The translations under genes were made by a program, and so were the position numbers. This document shows, in pieces, positions 41,561-49,042 of a stretch of 64,000 nt of DNA. The notes under the pieces were generated by a model. The model searched no databases. It saw only the letters and a list, made by a program, of their open reading frames with translations, and was not told where the DNA came from. Positions within the stretch are counted from its first letter, which is position 1, and each line of letters begins with the position of its first letter. Origin of the DNA: Collinsella sp. (lineage in GTDB: Bacteria > Actinomycetota > Coriobacteriia > Coriobacteriales > Coriobacteriaceae). The stretch is from positions 1 through 64,000 of the forward strand of contig JAUMSH010000076.1 in the NCBI GenBank assembly GCA_031292915.1, read 5' to 3'.

Positions 41561-41747
41561 ATACTATCCCCTCTGCTGTTGCTGGGCATCAAATCGAATC
41601 AGTAGCTTTTGAGTATACCCGAGGGCGTAAAGAGGGGCGGAATGTTCAGGCAATCTCAACTGAATCAGCTCCGCTGTGACACGCGCCAGTTACCTTTAAT
41701 GGATATGAGGTGAATGGGGCGATTGTTTTGCTATACTCTCTCCGCAC

Positions 41748-41823
41748 GGGCGATTGGCGCAACGGTTAGCGCAGGTGCTTTACACGCACAAGGCTGGGGG
41801 TTCGAATCCCTCATCGCCCACCA
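41748..41823 (+). tRNA. tRNA-Val (TAC)
   Basis: Plus-strand cloverleaf with acceptor GGGCGAT/ATCGCCC, anticodon loop TTTACAC (anticodon TAC), T loop TTCGAAT, discriminator A and encoded CCA. TATACT at 41732-41737 is a good -10 element. Confidence 0.95.
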
Positions 41824-41832
41824 CTGAATTGG

Positions 41833-41864
41833 AAACGGTCCTCGCAAGGGGACCGTTTTTTGTT
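41833..41864 (+). terminator. Terminator after tRNA-Val
   Basis: AACGGTCC and GGACCGTT around an 8-base loop, followed by TTTTTGTTT. Confidence 0.9.
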
Positions 41865-41870
41865 TGGGCC

Positions 41871-41900
41871 CAGCGCATGGGATTCGAACCCTAAGGACCC
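41871..41900 (-). other. Possible tRNA T-arm relic
   Basis: The minus strand here reads TAGGGTTCGAATCCCATGCG, resembling a tRNA T-arm and acceptor region, but only three T-stem pairs form and no other arms are present. It lies just past the tRNA-Val terminator. Such fragments mark the distal end of elements integrated at tRNA genes, but no integrase is visible. The rest of 41900-42055 shows nothing recognisable. Confidence 0.3.
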
Positions 41901-42055
41901 CTTATTTCAAGGCCGTGGCCAAAAAATGGCAAAAATGAGTACTGCTACTTTGTTTGCAACATATAAAAAGATAGTATTTGCTTAAGTTACGCAACATATG
42001 TCCATTATAAGGACTAACAGTTGGATCAAAATCGTGCTTTCATCGCCATTTCGAC

Positions 42056-42127
42056 GGTAGCGCACAGAGATGTGGTGTAAGAGGCGGGGCATGCCCAGCC
42101 TCTTACACCACATCTCTGTGCGCTACC
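42056..42127. repeat. 72-bp near-perfect palindrome between tRNA-Val and argD
   Basis: Arms 42056-42085 and 42098-42127 are perfect 30-bp reverse complements (beginning GGTAGCGCACAGAG). The 12-base centre, GGGGCATGCCCA, is itself palindromic except for its outermost pair. The whole would form a hairpin with almost no loop. No U-tract follows on either strand, which argues against a classical terminator. Confidence 0.92.
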
Positions 42128-42163
42128 TCCGGAACCCGGTCCAAATTGAGTTATTGCGCCGCG

Positions 42164-43447
42164 TTAGCCCAAAACACCCGACAGTATCTCGATCAGACTG
42201 TCCACGTCGGCTTCCTCGCAGACGAGCGGCGGCAAGAAACGCAGCGTATGGGCACCCGTAGCGTTAATCACGGCACCGGCAGCCAGCGCGCGGGCAGCAA
42301 TGGCATGCGCGTCACCCGCGGCATCATCCAAATCGCAGCCGAGCATCAGGCCACGGCCACGCACCTCTACCACATGCGGAAGCTTAGCCAGCGCCTGCTC
42401 CATATAGGCGCCCACCTTGGCGGCATGCTCAGCGTAGTCGCCGTGCACAAGCGCGGAAAGCGTCGCGGCGCACGCCGCGACGGCCAAGCAGCTACCGCCA
42501 AAGGTCGAGCCGTGGTCGCCCGGATTAAACACGTCGGCAATCTCCTTCTTTGCCACGACGGCACCCATGGGCACGCCATCAGCAATGCCCTTGGCAAGGC
42601 TCATAATGTCAGGCTCCACGCCATAAGTCTGGAACGCAAACGGCTTACCCGTGCGGAAGATACCGCACTGGACCTCGTCGGCGATAAGCACGGCGCCCAC
42701 TTCGTGTGCCAGGTCGCGCGCTGCCGCCATAAACTCCTCGGTCATAGGGTGCACGCCACTCTCACCTTGGATCGGCTCGAGCATCACGGCACAAATCTCG
42801 CTCCCCAGCTGCTTAAAGATCGCACGCAGTTCATCTACATCGTTGGGCGTGCAGGCCACAAAGCCACCCGGCAGCGGGCGGAAGCTGTCCTGCAGCCAAT
42901 CCTGCATGGTGGCGGCAATGGTCTCGAGCGTACGGCCGTGGAACCCGCCGCGCATGCACACGATGGTGTTGCCGCCATTACCGGCACGCTTGGCGTACAG
43001 GCGCGCGAGCTTCATCGAGCCCTCGTTGGCCTCGGCGCCAGAGTTGGCAAAGAAGGTCTCCCAAACCTGCTCATCCGCAGCCGGGGCACCAAGAGCAGCT
43101 GCCGTGGTCTCATCGCCGGCGACAATGGCATCGGCAAGCACGCGCGCACCATCTACGTCGTCGTTAGCAAGCTTGGACAGCAGCGCCGCGACCTGTCCGC
43201 GCTGCTCGATGTAGAAGTAATTGGAGACATGCATGAGCTTTTTGGTCTGTGCCTCGAGCGCCGAGAGCACAGCCGGGTCGCCATGACCTAGGCTGCACAC
43301 GCCGATGCCGGCAAGAAAGTCGAGGTACTCACGGCCATCGTCGCCGGTGAGCTTCATGCCGTGACCCTCGACAAACTCGACCGGAGAGCGGCCAAAGGTA
43401 TGCATAACGTAATGGGATTCAAGCGATTGCTGAGCTGCAAGTGACAT
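42164..43447 (-). CDS. argD: Acetylornithine aminotransferase
   Basis: ArgD transaminates N-acetylglutamate semialdehyde to N-acetylornithine with PLP. The 427-residue class III aminotransferase has FFANSGAEANEGSMKLAR near residue 140, GGFHGRTLETIA, VLIADEVQCGIFRTGK with the PLP-ring Asp near 245, and the Schiff-base lysine in MSLAKGIADG near 275. It is the last gene of the argC-argJ-argB-argD run, ending 37 bp before the large palindrome at 42056-42127. Confidence 0.95.
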   Translation of the reverse strand: MSLAAQQSLESHYVMHTFGRSPVEFVEGHGMKLTGDDGREYLDFLAGIGVCSLGHGDPAVLSALEAQTKKLMHVSNYFYIEQRGQVAALLSKLANDDVDGARVLADAIVAGDETTAAALGAPAADEQVWETFFANSGAEANEGSMKLARLYAKRAGNGGNTIVCMRGGFHGRTLETIAATMQDWLQDSFRPLPGGFVACTPNDVDELRAIFKQLGSEICAVMLEPIQGESGVHPMTEEFMAAARDLAHEVGAVLIADEVQCGIFRTGKPFAFQTYGVEPDIMSLAKGIADGVPMGAVVAKKEIADVFNPGDHGSTFGGSCLAVAACAATLSALVHGDYAEHAAKVGAYMEQALAKLPHVVEVRGRGLMLGCDLDDAAGDAHAIAARALAAGAVINATGAHTLRFLPPLVCEEADVDSLIEILSGVLG

Positions 43448-43516
43448 GGGATGCCTTTCGTTGGGCGCCAGACGGCGCGGGGCTATGGGTGCAGGAATTG
43501 GGCGGCTGCGGGTCAG

Positions 43517-44497
43517 CTAGACCGTCTGAAGCTTCTCGACCTCGTCAAGGTTTTCGGTCAGACGCGCAGCAAACGTCGAAAGCGGATGCGGATGCGTATC
43601 GAACTCGTAAGCCGTCTCGGTGGAATGGATCACGGTGCCGACGCCGGCATCGGTCAGCAGCTCCAGGAGCAGCGAATGCGGCGTAGTACCGTTAATGATG
43701 TGGGCACGAAATACGCCGCCAGTAAGCGCATCGACGGCCGCACGCAGCTTGGGAATCATGCCCTTATCGACCTCGCCGCCGTAGAGCATTTCGCTAACCT
43801 CGTCGAGCGTTAGGTTGGAGATAAGCGAGTCCTTGTCGCTAAAGTCCTTGTACAGGCCATCGACATCGGTCAAAAAGATCGCCTTATGCGCGTGGAGCGC
43901 CGCGGCAACGGCACCGGCGGCGGTGTCGGCGTTGATGTTGAAGAAACCGCCGTCCTCCCCCGCCGCGACGGTAGCGATGACGGGGATGTACTCGCTATCG
44001 AGTAAGCGCTCGATATAGTCGGTGTTGACGTGCGTCACTTTGCCCACGCGACCGAGCTCGGGGTCGAGCGGCTCGGCGATGAGCGTGCCGGCATCGCTGC
44101 CCGACACGCCCACGGCCAGGTTGCCGTGGTGGTTGATGGCAGCAACCAGCTCCTGGTTAACCTTGCCGCCCAGCACCTCGCGCACGATATCCATAGTCGC
44201 CGGCGTGGTCACGCGCTGGCCGTTCTTAAACTCGACGGGAATATCGTAATGGCTCAGCGCCTCGTTGATAGCCTTGCCGCCGCCGTGCACGATGACGGGG
44301 CGCATACCGATGATCTTGAGCAAAACGATGTCGCTCATCACGTCGCGGCGCAGCTGCTCATCAACCATGGCGGCTCCGCCATATTTGATAACAACCGTCT
44401 TGCCGGTCAGGTTCTTAATCCACGGCAGCGCTTCGAACAGCAGCTGCGCGGTTGCTTCGTTGGATTCGCTCGAACGACAATCGCGTGCGAATTTCAT
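43517..44497 (-). CDS. argB: Acetylglutamate kinase
   Basis: ArgB phosphorylates N-acetylglutamate. The 326-residue amino-acid kinase has TVVIKYGGAAMVD near residue 30, PVIVHGGGKAINEAL, the acetylglutamate-binding RVT segment and GGVFRAHIINGTTPHSLLLELLTDAGVGT near the end. A mobile N-terminal helix (about residues 1-20, MKFARDCRSSESNEATAQL) is of the kind seen in arginine-inhibited hexameric NAGKs, so feedback inhibition by arginine is plausible. ATG 44497 is preferred over an upstream in-frame ATG at 44557. It lies 81 bp downstream of argJ. Confidence 0.95.
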   Translation of the reverse strand: MKFARDCRSSESNEATAQLLFEALPWIKNLTGKTVVIKYGGAAMVDEQLRRDVMSDIVLLKIIGMRPVIVHGGGKAINEALSHYDIPVEFKNGQRVTTPATMDIVREVLGGKVNQELVAAINHHGNLAVGVSGSDAGTLIAEPLDPELGRVGKVTHVNTDYIERLLDSEYIPVIATVAAGEDGGFFNINADTAAGAVAAALHAHKAIFLTDVDGLYKDFSDKDSLISNLTLDEVSEMLYGGEVDKGMIPKLRAAVDALTGGVFRAHIINGTTPHSLLLELLTDAGVGTVIHSTETAYEFDTHPHPLSTFAARLTENLDEVEKLQTV

Positions 44498-44578
44498 AAT
44501 CTGCCTCGTCTTTCGTATCGTTATCGCGCCGTGCTCCGCTGTCCGCAATCGCGGCAAGATGCGCAGCGTGCCCGGAAT

Positions 44579-45847
44579 CTAGGAACGGTAGTCGCCGTTG
44601 ATGGAGATGTACTCATGCGTGAGGTCGCAGGTCCACACGGTCGTTGCCGCGTCGCCTGCGCCCAGGTCGGCCGAGATCACGATCTCGGGCGCCTCGAAAC
44701 GTCGTAGAGCTTCGTCCTCATCAAAGGGAACAGTCAGACCGTCGCGACAGACAGGCATGCCCATCATGTCGATGGAAACGTCTTCCTGATTAAACTTCAC
44801 GCCGCACTTGCCAAGCGCCATAGCAACACGGCCCCAGTTGCAGTCGTGGCCGGCGATGCAGGTCTTAACGAGCGGCGAGTTGGCAACGGCACGGGCGGCG
44901 ATATCGGCCTCCTCGTCGTTCACGGCGCCGGTAACGTTGACCGTAACAAGCTTGGATGCGCCCTCACCATCGGCGGCGATATTGCGCGCCAGGCTCTCGC
45001 ACACCTCGTGCACGGCAAATGCCAACTCGTCGAAGGCATCGGAGCCCTCGACGATAGGCTCGGCATCTGCGGCAGCGGCGCCGGAGGCAAGCATGATGCA
45101 GGTGTCGTTGGTCGAGGTGTCGGAATCGACCGTTACCTTGTTAAAGGTCTGCTTGACGGTCGAAAGCAGCAGGGCATGAAGTGCCGCAGGCTCGACGGGG
45201 GCATCGGTAGTAATAACCGCGATCATGGTGGCCATATTGGGCATGATCATGCCCGAGCCCTTGCACATTCCGCCTACCGTATAGACATTGCCCGCATGAC
45301 CCGCAGCCTCGCTGACATAGGACACGGCGTACTCCTTGGAGTGCGTGTCAGTCGTCATGATGGCGCGAGCGGCATCGGCGCCACCGTGGGCGGAGAGCGC
45401 CTCGTAGGCAGCAGGAATGGCGGTCTCAAACGTGTCGATCGGCAGAATCTGGCCAATCACGCCCGTGGAGGCAACCAGAATCTGCTGGGGCTCGCAGCCG
45501 ATGACCTGCGATGCGATGCTGCACGTCTCGCGCGCGCATGCAAGGCCGGTCTCACCCGTGGCGGCGTTGGCATTGCCAGAGTTGACCGAAACGCCGGCGA
45601 TGATACCGTAACCCTTGTCGGCACCGCCCAGGTTGGCACGGCTCACTTGCACGGGCGCCGCGCAAAAGCGATTGGTGGTAAACACGCCGGCACCGGGACA
45701 GGGTTTATCGGGCACGACGAGCGCGTAATCCAGACGCTCGGGGTTCTTGCGGAACCCAGCGTGGATGCCCGCAGCTTTAAAACCAGCCGCAGCCGTAACG
45801 CCACCCTCGACGGCGCGAATCTTGATATCAAACAGCTCGGTATTCAT
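44579..45847 (-). CDS. argJ: Glutamate N-acetyltransferase / ornithine acetyltransferase
   Basis: ArgJ transfers the acetyl group from N-acetylornithine to glutamate, making the pathway cyclic, and may also use acetyl-CoA. The 422-residue proprotein contains the autocleavage site KGSGMIMPNMATMIAV near residue 195, where the Thr becomes the N-terminal nucleophile of the beta chain. GVFTTNRFCAAPV and NSGNANAATGETG lie in the alpha chain. It lies between argC and argB. Confidence 0.95.
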   Translation of the reverse strand: MNTELFDIKIRAVEGGVTAAAGFKAAGIHAGFRKNPERLDYALVVPDKPCPGAGVFTTNRFCAAPVQVSRANLGGADKGYGIIAGVSVNSGNANAATGETGLACARETCSIASQVIGCEPQQILVASTGVIGQILPIDTFETAIPAAYEALSAHGGADAARAIMTTDTHSKEYAVSYVSEAAGHAGNVYTVGGMCKGSGMIMPNMATMIAVITTDAPVEPAALHALLLSTVKQTFNKVTVDSDTSTNDTCIMLASGAAAADAEPIVEGSDAFDELAFAVHEVCESLARNIAADGEGASKLVTVNVTGAVNDEEADIAARAVANSPLVKTCIAGHDCNWGRVAMALGKCGVKFNQEDVSIDMMGMPVCRDGLTVPFDEDEALRRFEAPEIVISADLGAGDAATTVWTCDLTHEYISINGDYRS

Positions 45848-45981
45848 CGTCTTTATGACTCCTTATGTCAAACAAAAAACGGACATCGGTTGGTGCGCCA
45901 TGCCAGTCGTGATCATGAGACCAGCTTAAGAGTGGCGCCCCACTCGATGCCCGACTACCAAATCGTTAACAATCGAATGTG

Positions 45982-47052
45982 CTACACCGGGCACGCCACT
46001 GTGGGCAAGCCTCGTCGCTCGTCAAAGCCAAAGACGATATTGGCGCACTGGACCGCTTGGCCCGCAGCGCCCTTGCACAGATTGTCGATGGCGCCCGTCG
46101 CCACCAGCACGCCCGCGCGCTTGTTGAACGCAAGGCCAATCTGGGCGGCGTTGGTGCCGACGACCGAAGCCGTCTTGGGCTGCTGGCCGGCATCGAGCAC
46201 GCGCACAAAGGTGCGTCCAGCGTAGAACTGCTTGTAATAGTCGACGACATCCTCAAGAGCCAGGGAGTCGATGGCCTGCGGCGTGAGCGGCAGCGTCACC
46301 GTGGAGAGCAGGCCGCGCTTGAGCGGTGCCAGATGCGGGGTGAAGACGACGCGATCGGTCAGGCCAAGAATTTGCTCAATCTCGGGCGTATGGCGATGCT
46401 TGCCCACGCCGTAGGCCTCCAAGTTCTCGTCAGCGCTGCAAAAATGCGTACGAGCGTTGCAGGACTTGCCGGCACCCGTCACACCGCTGATGGCATCAAC
46501 GATCACGGGGCCGCTCTGGGCAACCCAGCCAGCGCGCACGGCGGGCGCGGCGGCAAGGCTCGTTGCGGTGGGATAGCAACCGGCGCAGGCGACCAGCACG
46601 GGTTTGCCGTCGGCATGGTCGGATGCGGCGGTCTCCAAGTCCCGGCAGAATAGCTCGGGCAGGCCAAAGGCACGGGTCTTGAGCAGCTCGGGGCTCGTAT
46701 GCTCGGCGGCATACCACGCCTCGAACACGGCCGGATCGCTCAGACGGTAGTCGGCAGACAAATCGAAGCAGGAAACGCCTGCGGCAAGGAGCGCGGGCAC
46801 CTGTGCCATGGCAGCCGTGTGCGGCACGGCAAGAAAAACCGCATCGCAGCTCTTGAGCTCGGGGGCGTCATGCGTGGTGAAAACCAGATCGCTCACGCCA
46901 GCAAAGCTCGGATACACCGCGGACAGCGGCTGGCCGGCATCGGCGTTGGACGTAATGGCAACAAGTTCAAACTCGGGATGACCGAGCACGAGGCGAATGA
47001 GCTCGGCGCCGGCATATCCAGCCGCACCGACGATTCCAACCTTCAAAGACAT
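45982..47052 (-). CDS. argC: N-acetyl-gamma-glutamyl-phosphate reductase
   Basis: ArgC makes N-acetylglutamate semialdehyde with NADPH. The 356-residue protein starts MSLKVGIVGAAGYAGAELIRLV (Rossmann GxxGxxG), has the catalytic cysteine in VACAGCYPTATSLA near residue 155 and the conserved GVTGAGKS and HRHTPEIEQ segments. It is the first gene of argCJBD. A dyad at 47138-47174, 86 bp upstream, is a candidate ArgR site. argF, argG and argH are not in the window. Confidence 0.96.
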   Translation of the reverse strand: MSLKVGIVGAAGYAGAELIRLVLGHPEFELVAITSNADAGQPLSAVYPSFAGVSDLVFTTHDAPELKSCDAVFLAVPHTAAMAQVPALLAAGVSCFDLSADYRLSDPAVFEAWYAAEHTSPELLKTRAFGLPELFCRDLETAASDHADGKPVLVACAGCYPTATSLAAAPAVRAGWVAQSGPVIVDAISGVTGAGKSCNARTHFCSADENLEAYGVGKHRHTPEIEQILGLTDRVVFTPHLAPLKRGLLSTVTLPLTPQAIDSLALEDVVDYYKQFYAGRTFVRVLDAGQQPKTASVVGTNAAQIGLAFNKRAGVLVATGAIDNLCKGAAGQAVQCANIVFGFDERRGLPTVACPV

Positions 47053-47137
47053 ATCAGACTCCTTGTCTGCGATTTATGCACCGATGCGCATTTCGCAGCG
47101 GTCGTTATGAGGTGGGTTGAAACTTTAGCACCAAAAG

Positions 47138-47174
47138 ATGCATGAACACGTAAATGGCTTGTATATTCATGCAT
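47138..47174 (-). promoter_or_regulatory. Candidate ArgR operator upstream of argC
   Basis: ATGCATGAA (47138-47146) and TTCATGCAT (47166-47174) form a perfect 9-bp dyad. The right half lies in TGTATATTCATGCA, itself a weak dyad resembling ARG boxes, which are built on TGCAT/ATGCA or TGAAT/ATTCA halves. No argR is in the window, so the link is inferred. Confidence 0.5.
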
Positions 47175-47218
47175 TGAAACATTCCCGACACATTCGCTTG
47201 AAGGAATTGACAAATGGA

Positions 47219-47272
47219 GCGGGCCCCGTATTGACCGGCGCTCCTAACGGCGCCGGGCAATACGGGGCCCGC
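47219..47272. terminator. Large GC-rich hairpin between the split-barrel gene and argC
   Basis: GCGGGCCCCGTATTG and CAATACGGGGCCCGC are perfect 15-bp arms; inside, CCGGCG/CGCCGG adds a second stem around CTCCTAA. Minus-strand T-content afterward is weak (CATTTGTC). It probably isolates argCJBD from the upstream transcript. Confidence 0.65.
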
Positions 47273-47309
47273 CCATGCGAAAACCAAGTTGTTAGGATGA
47301 GCCAGCTGG

Positions 47310-47720
47310 CTAGAGCTCGACCGGCACCCATTCGTCGTGATTGCAGATAAAAGCCTCGGGATCCTCGACGCTAAAGAAGACGAGCGTGGGGTCGTTAGGC
47401 CCCTCATAGTGCTCGCCCAGGCGCTCTAGATGCTTCCACCCGGCTTCGCGCATTTCGTCTAAAGCCCGGTCATCCAAGCCGGCACGCCCGCGCAAGATGA
47501 GCCAGCCATGGCCCGGCCACCAACTCGTGGCCTCAAAGCGCTGGTTTTGCAGCAGCTCTTGCCACACATCTTTGGTGCGCGCTGTTACAAACCACAGCTT
47601 GCCATCCTGGATCTGCGCAAACGAAAACGGACGCACATGAGGCTGTCCGTCAACGCTCGTCGCCAGATACCACGCCGGCACCGACGTCAGATACTCCAAA
47701 ACCGTATTCAATCCGTCCAC
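47310..47720 (-). CDS. Pyridoxamine 5'-phosphate oxidase-like split-barrel protein A
   Basis: The 136-residue protein has a single FMN-binding split-barrel domain: VPAWYLATSVDGQPHVRPFSFAQIQDGKLWFVTARTKDVWQEL. These proteins bind FMN, F420 or heme and often act as small reductases of unknown substrate. It is a diverged duplicate of the next gene (47765-48211), sharing PAWYLAT, VRPFSFA, GKLWF and KDVW. The ECF riboflavin transporter upstream on the same strand makes a flavin link attractive but unproven. Confidence 0.8.
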   Translation of the reverse strand: MDGLNTVLEYLTSVPAWYLATSVDGQPHVRPFSFAQIQDGKLWFVTARTKDVWQELLQNQRFEATSWWPGHGWLILRGRAGLDDRALDEMREAGWKHLERLGEHYEGPNDPTLVFFSVEDPEAFICNHDEWVPVEL

Positions 47721-47764
47721 GTTTCCTCCTGTACTAGCTAGTTTGGGAACCTGGTTTGTGCGAG

Positions 47765-48211
47765 CTAGAGCTCCAGGCGCTCCTCGCTGCCGTCGATATC
47801 ACAGAAGCGCGCGGCAATATTGCGGACCGAAAAGAAAGCAAGGCGGCCGTCGTTGGCACTCTCGTGTTCCTCGCCAATGCCCACCATGTGCTTAAAACCC
47901 GCTTGACGCACCTTGTCGCTCGCAACTGCGTCGTCCTCAAGTGCGGCTTCGCCGGTCAATACGATCCAACATTCCCCCGGCTTCCAGCCCGATACCTCAA
48001 ACTTGGGATTCGCACTCAGCTCCGCCCACACGTCCTTGTCGCGCGACGTGCAAAACCACAACTTACCGTCATCGACCATGGCAAACGAAAACGGCCTCAC
48101 GCGAGGCTGATGCCCGTCACTTGCATCGGTCGTGGCCAGATACCACGCCGGAATGCGCCTGAGATACGAACAGGCGCGCTCAAGCTGAGCCGTGCGGTCG
48201 TTGTCGGTCAT
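47765..48211 (-). CDS. Pyridoxamine 5'-phosphate oxidase-like split-barrel protein B
   Basis: The 148-residue paralogue has the same split-barrel pattern (IPAWYLATTDASDGHQPRVRPFSFAMVDDGKLWFCTSRDKDVWAEL) with a short insertion after YLATTD. It lies 44 bp upstream of copy A and 30 bp downstream of ecfT. Tandem duplication is evident at the protein level. Flavin binding is expected from the family; the reaction is unknown. Confidence 0.8.
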   Translation of the reverse strand: MTDNDRTAQLERACSYLRRIPAWYLATTDASDGHQPRVRPFSFAMVDDGKLWFCTSRDKDVWAELSANPKFEVSGWKPGECWIVLTGEAALEDDAVASDKVRQAGFKHMVGIGEEHESANDGRLAFFSVRNIAARFCDIDGSEERLEL

Positions 48212-48241
48212 AGGGACCCCTTTCTTGCGCTCGAATCGCGC

Positions 48242-49042
48242 CTAAACAAGTTGAAGGTTGATGACGATGACACACGCGAGCAGCAGCGCCGTCACCACCG
48301 CAGCCAGCGCATCCCCGCGGCGAAATGCAAGCGCATGCAGGCGCGTGCGGCCCTGCTCGCCGTGATAGCAGCGTGCATCCATGGCAGCAGACAGCGTCTC
48401 GGCATGGCGGAACACGCCCGTGAACAGCGGAATCGCCACACTGCCGAGCATACGCACGCCGCCGAGCGGGCCTCCCGTCACGCGCGCACCGCGGCTCGCC
48501 TGCGCATCGGCCGTCTGTTTCATCTCAGTGGCAAACTGCGGCATAAAGCGCAGCGCGATACCCATAATCATGCCGAGCTCGTGCGCCGGAAGCCCCACGC
48601 GCGCAAACGGTGCGAGCAGACGCTCAAAGCCCGCAGTGAGGTCGAGTGTCGGTGTGGTGAGCGTAATGGCGCTCATGCCGGCCATCATCAAGCTCAGGCG
48701 GCACGCCATAAACGCCGCAGAACGCAGCGAGCCCTCGCTTATCTGCAGAAACCCGAGCTGCCACAGAATGCGCCCGCTCTGGTCGGAAAACAGGTTGAGC
48801 ACCGCGACCACGACGACGATTGCCAGCAGCGGCGCCATCGACGACAGAACGCGACGAACCGGCACCCGAGACACGGCATAGATCAGCACGACAAACATTG
48901 CGACAGGGGCCAGTCCACGGAAGCCGCCGACGGTCAGCGTTGTGATTAAAAACACAAAGCCCAGGAGCAGCTTGGTGCGCGGATCCAGGCGATGGATCGC
49001 ACTATCGCTCGGATAGTAGCTGCCAAACGAAAACGCCTCCAT
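48242..49042 (-). CDS. ecfT: ECF transporter transmembrane protein EcfT
   Basis: EcfT is the coupling membrane subunit of energy-coupling-factor vitamin transporters. The 266-residue protein has HRLDPRTKLLLGFVFLIT at its N-terminus, several membrane helices and the coupling-helix motifs QASRGARVTGGP and SAAMDARCYHG, both with the ARG-type signature that contacts the ATPases. Its ATG overlaps the ecfA stop by one base (TAATG). Confidence 0.92.
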   Translation of the reverse strand: MEAFSFGSYYPSDSAIHRLDPRTKLLLGFVFLITTLTVGGFRGLAPVAMFVVLIYAVSRVPVRRVLSSMAPLLAIVVVVAVLNLFSDQSGRILWQLGFLQISEGSLRSAAFMACRLSLMMAGMSAITLTTPTLDLTAGFERLLAPFARVGLPAHELGMIMGIALRFMPQFATEMKQTADAQASRGARVTGGPLGGVRMLGSVAIPLFTGVFRHAETLSAAMDARCYHGEQGRTRLHALAFRRGDALAAVVTALLLACVIVINLQLV

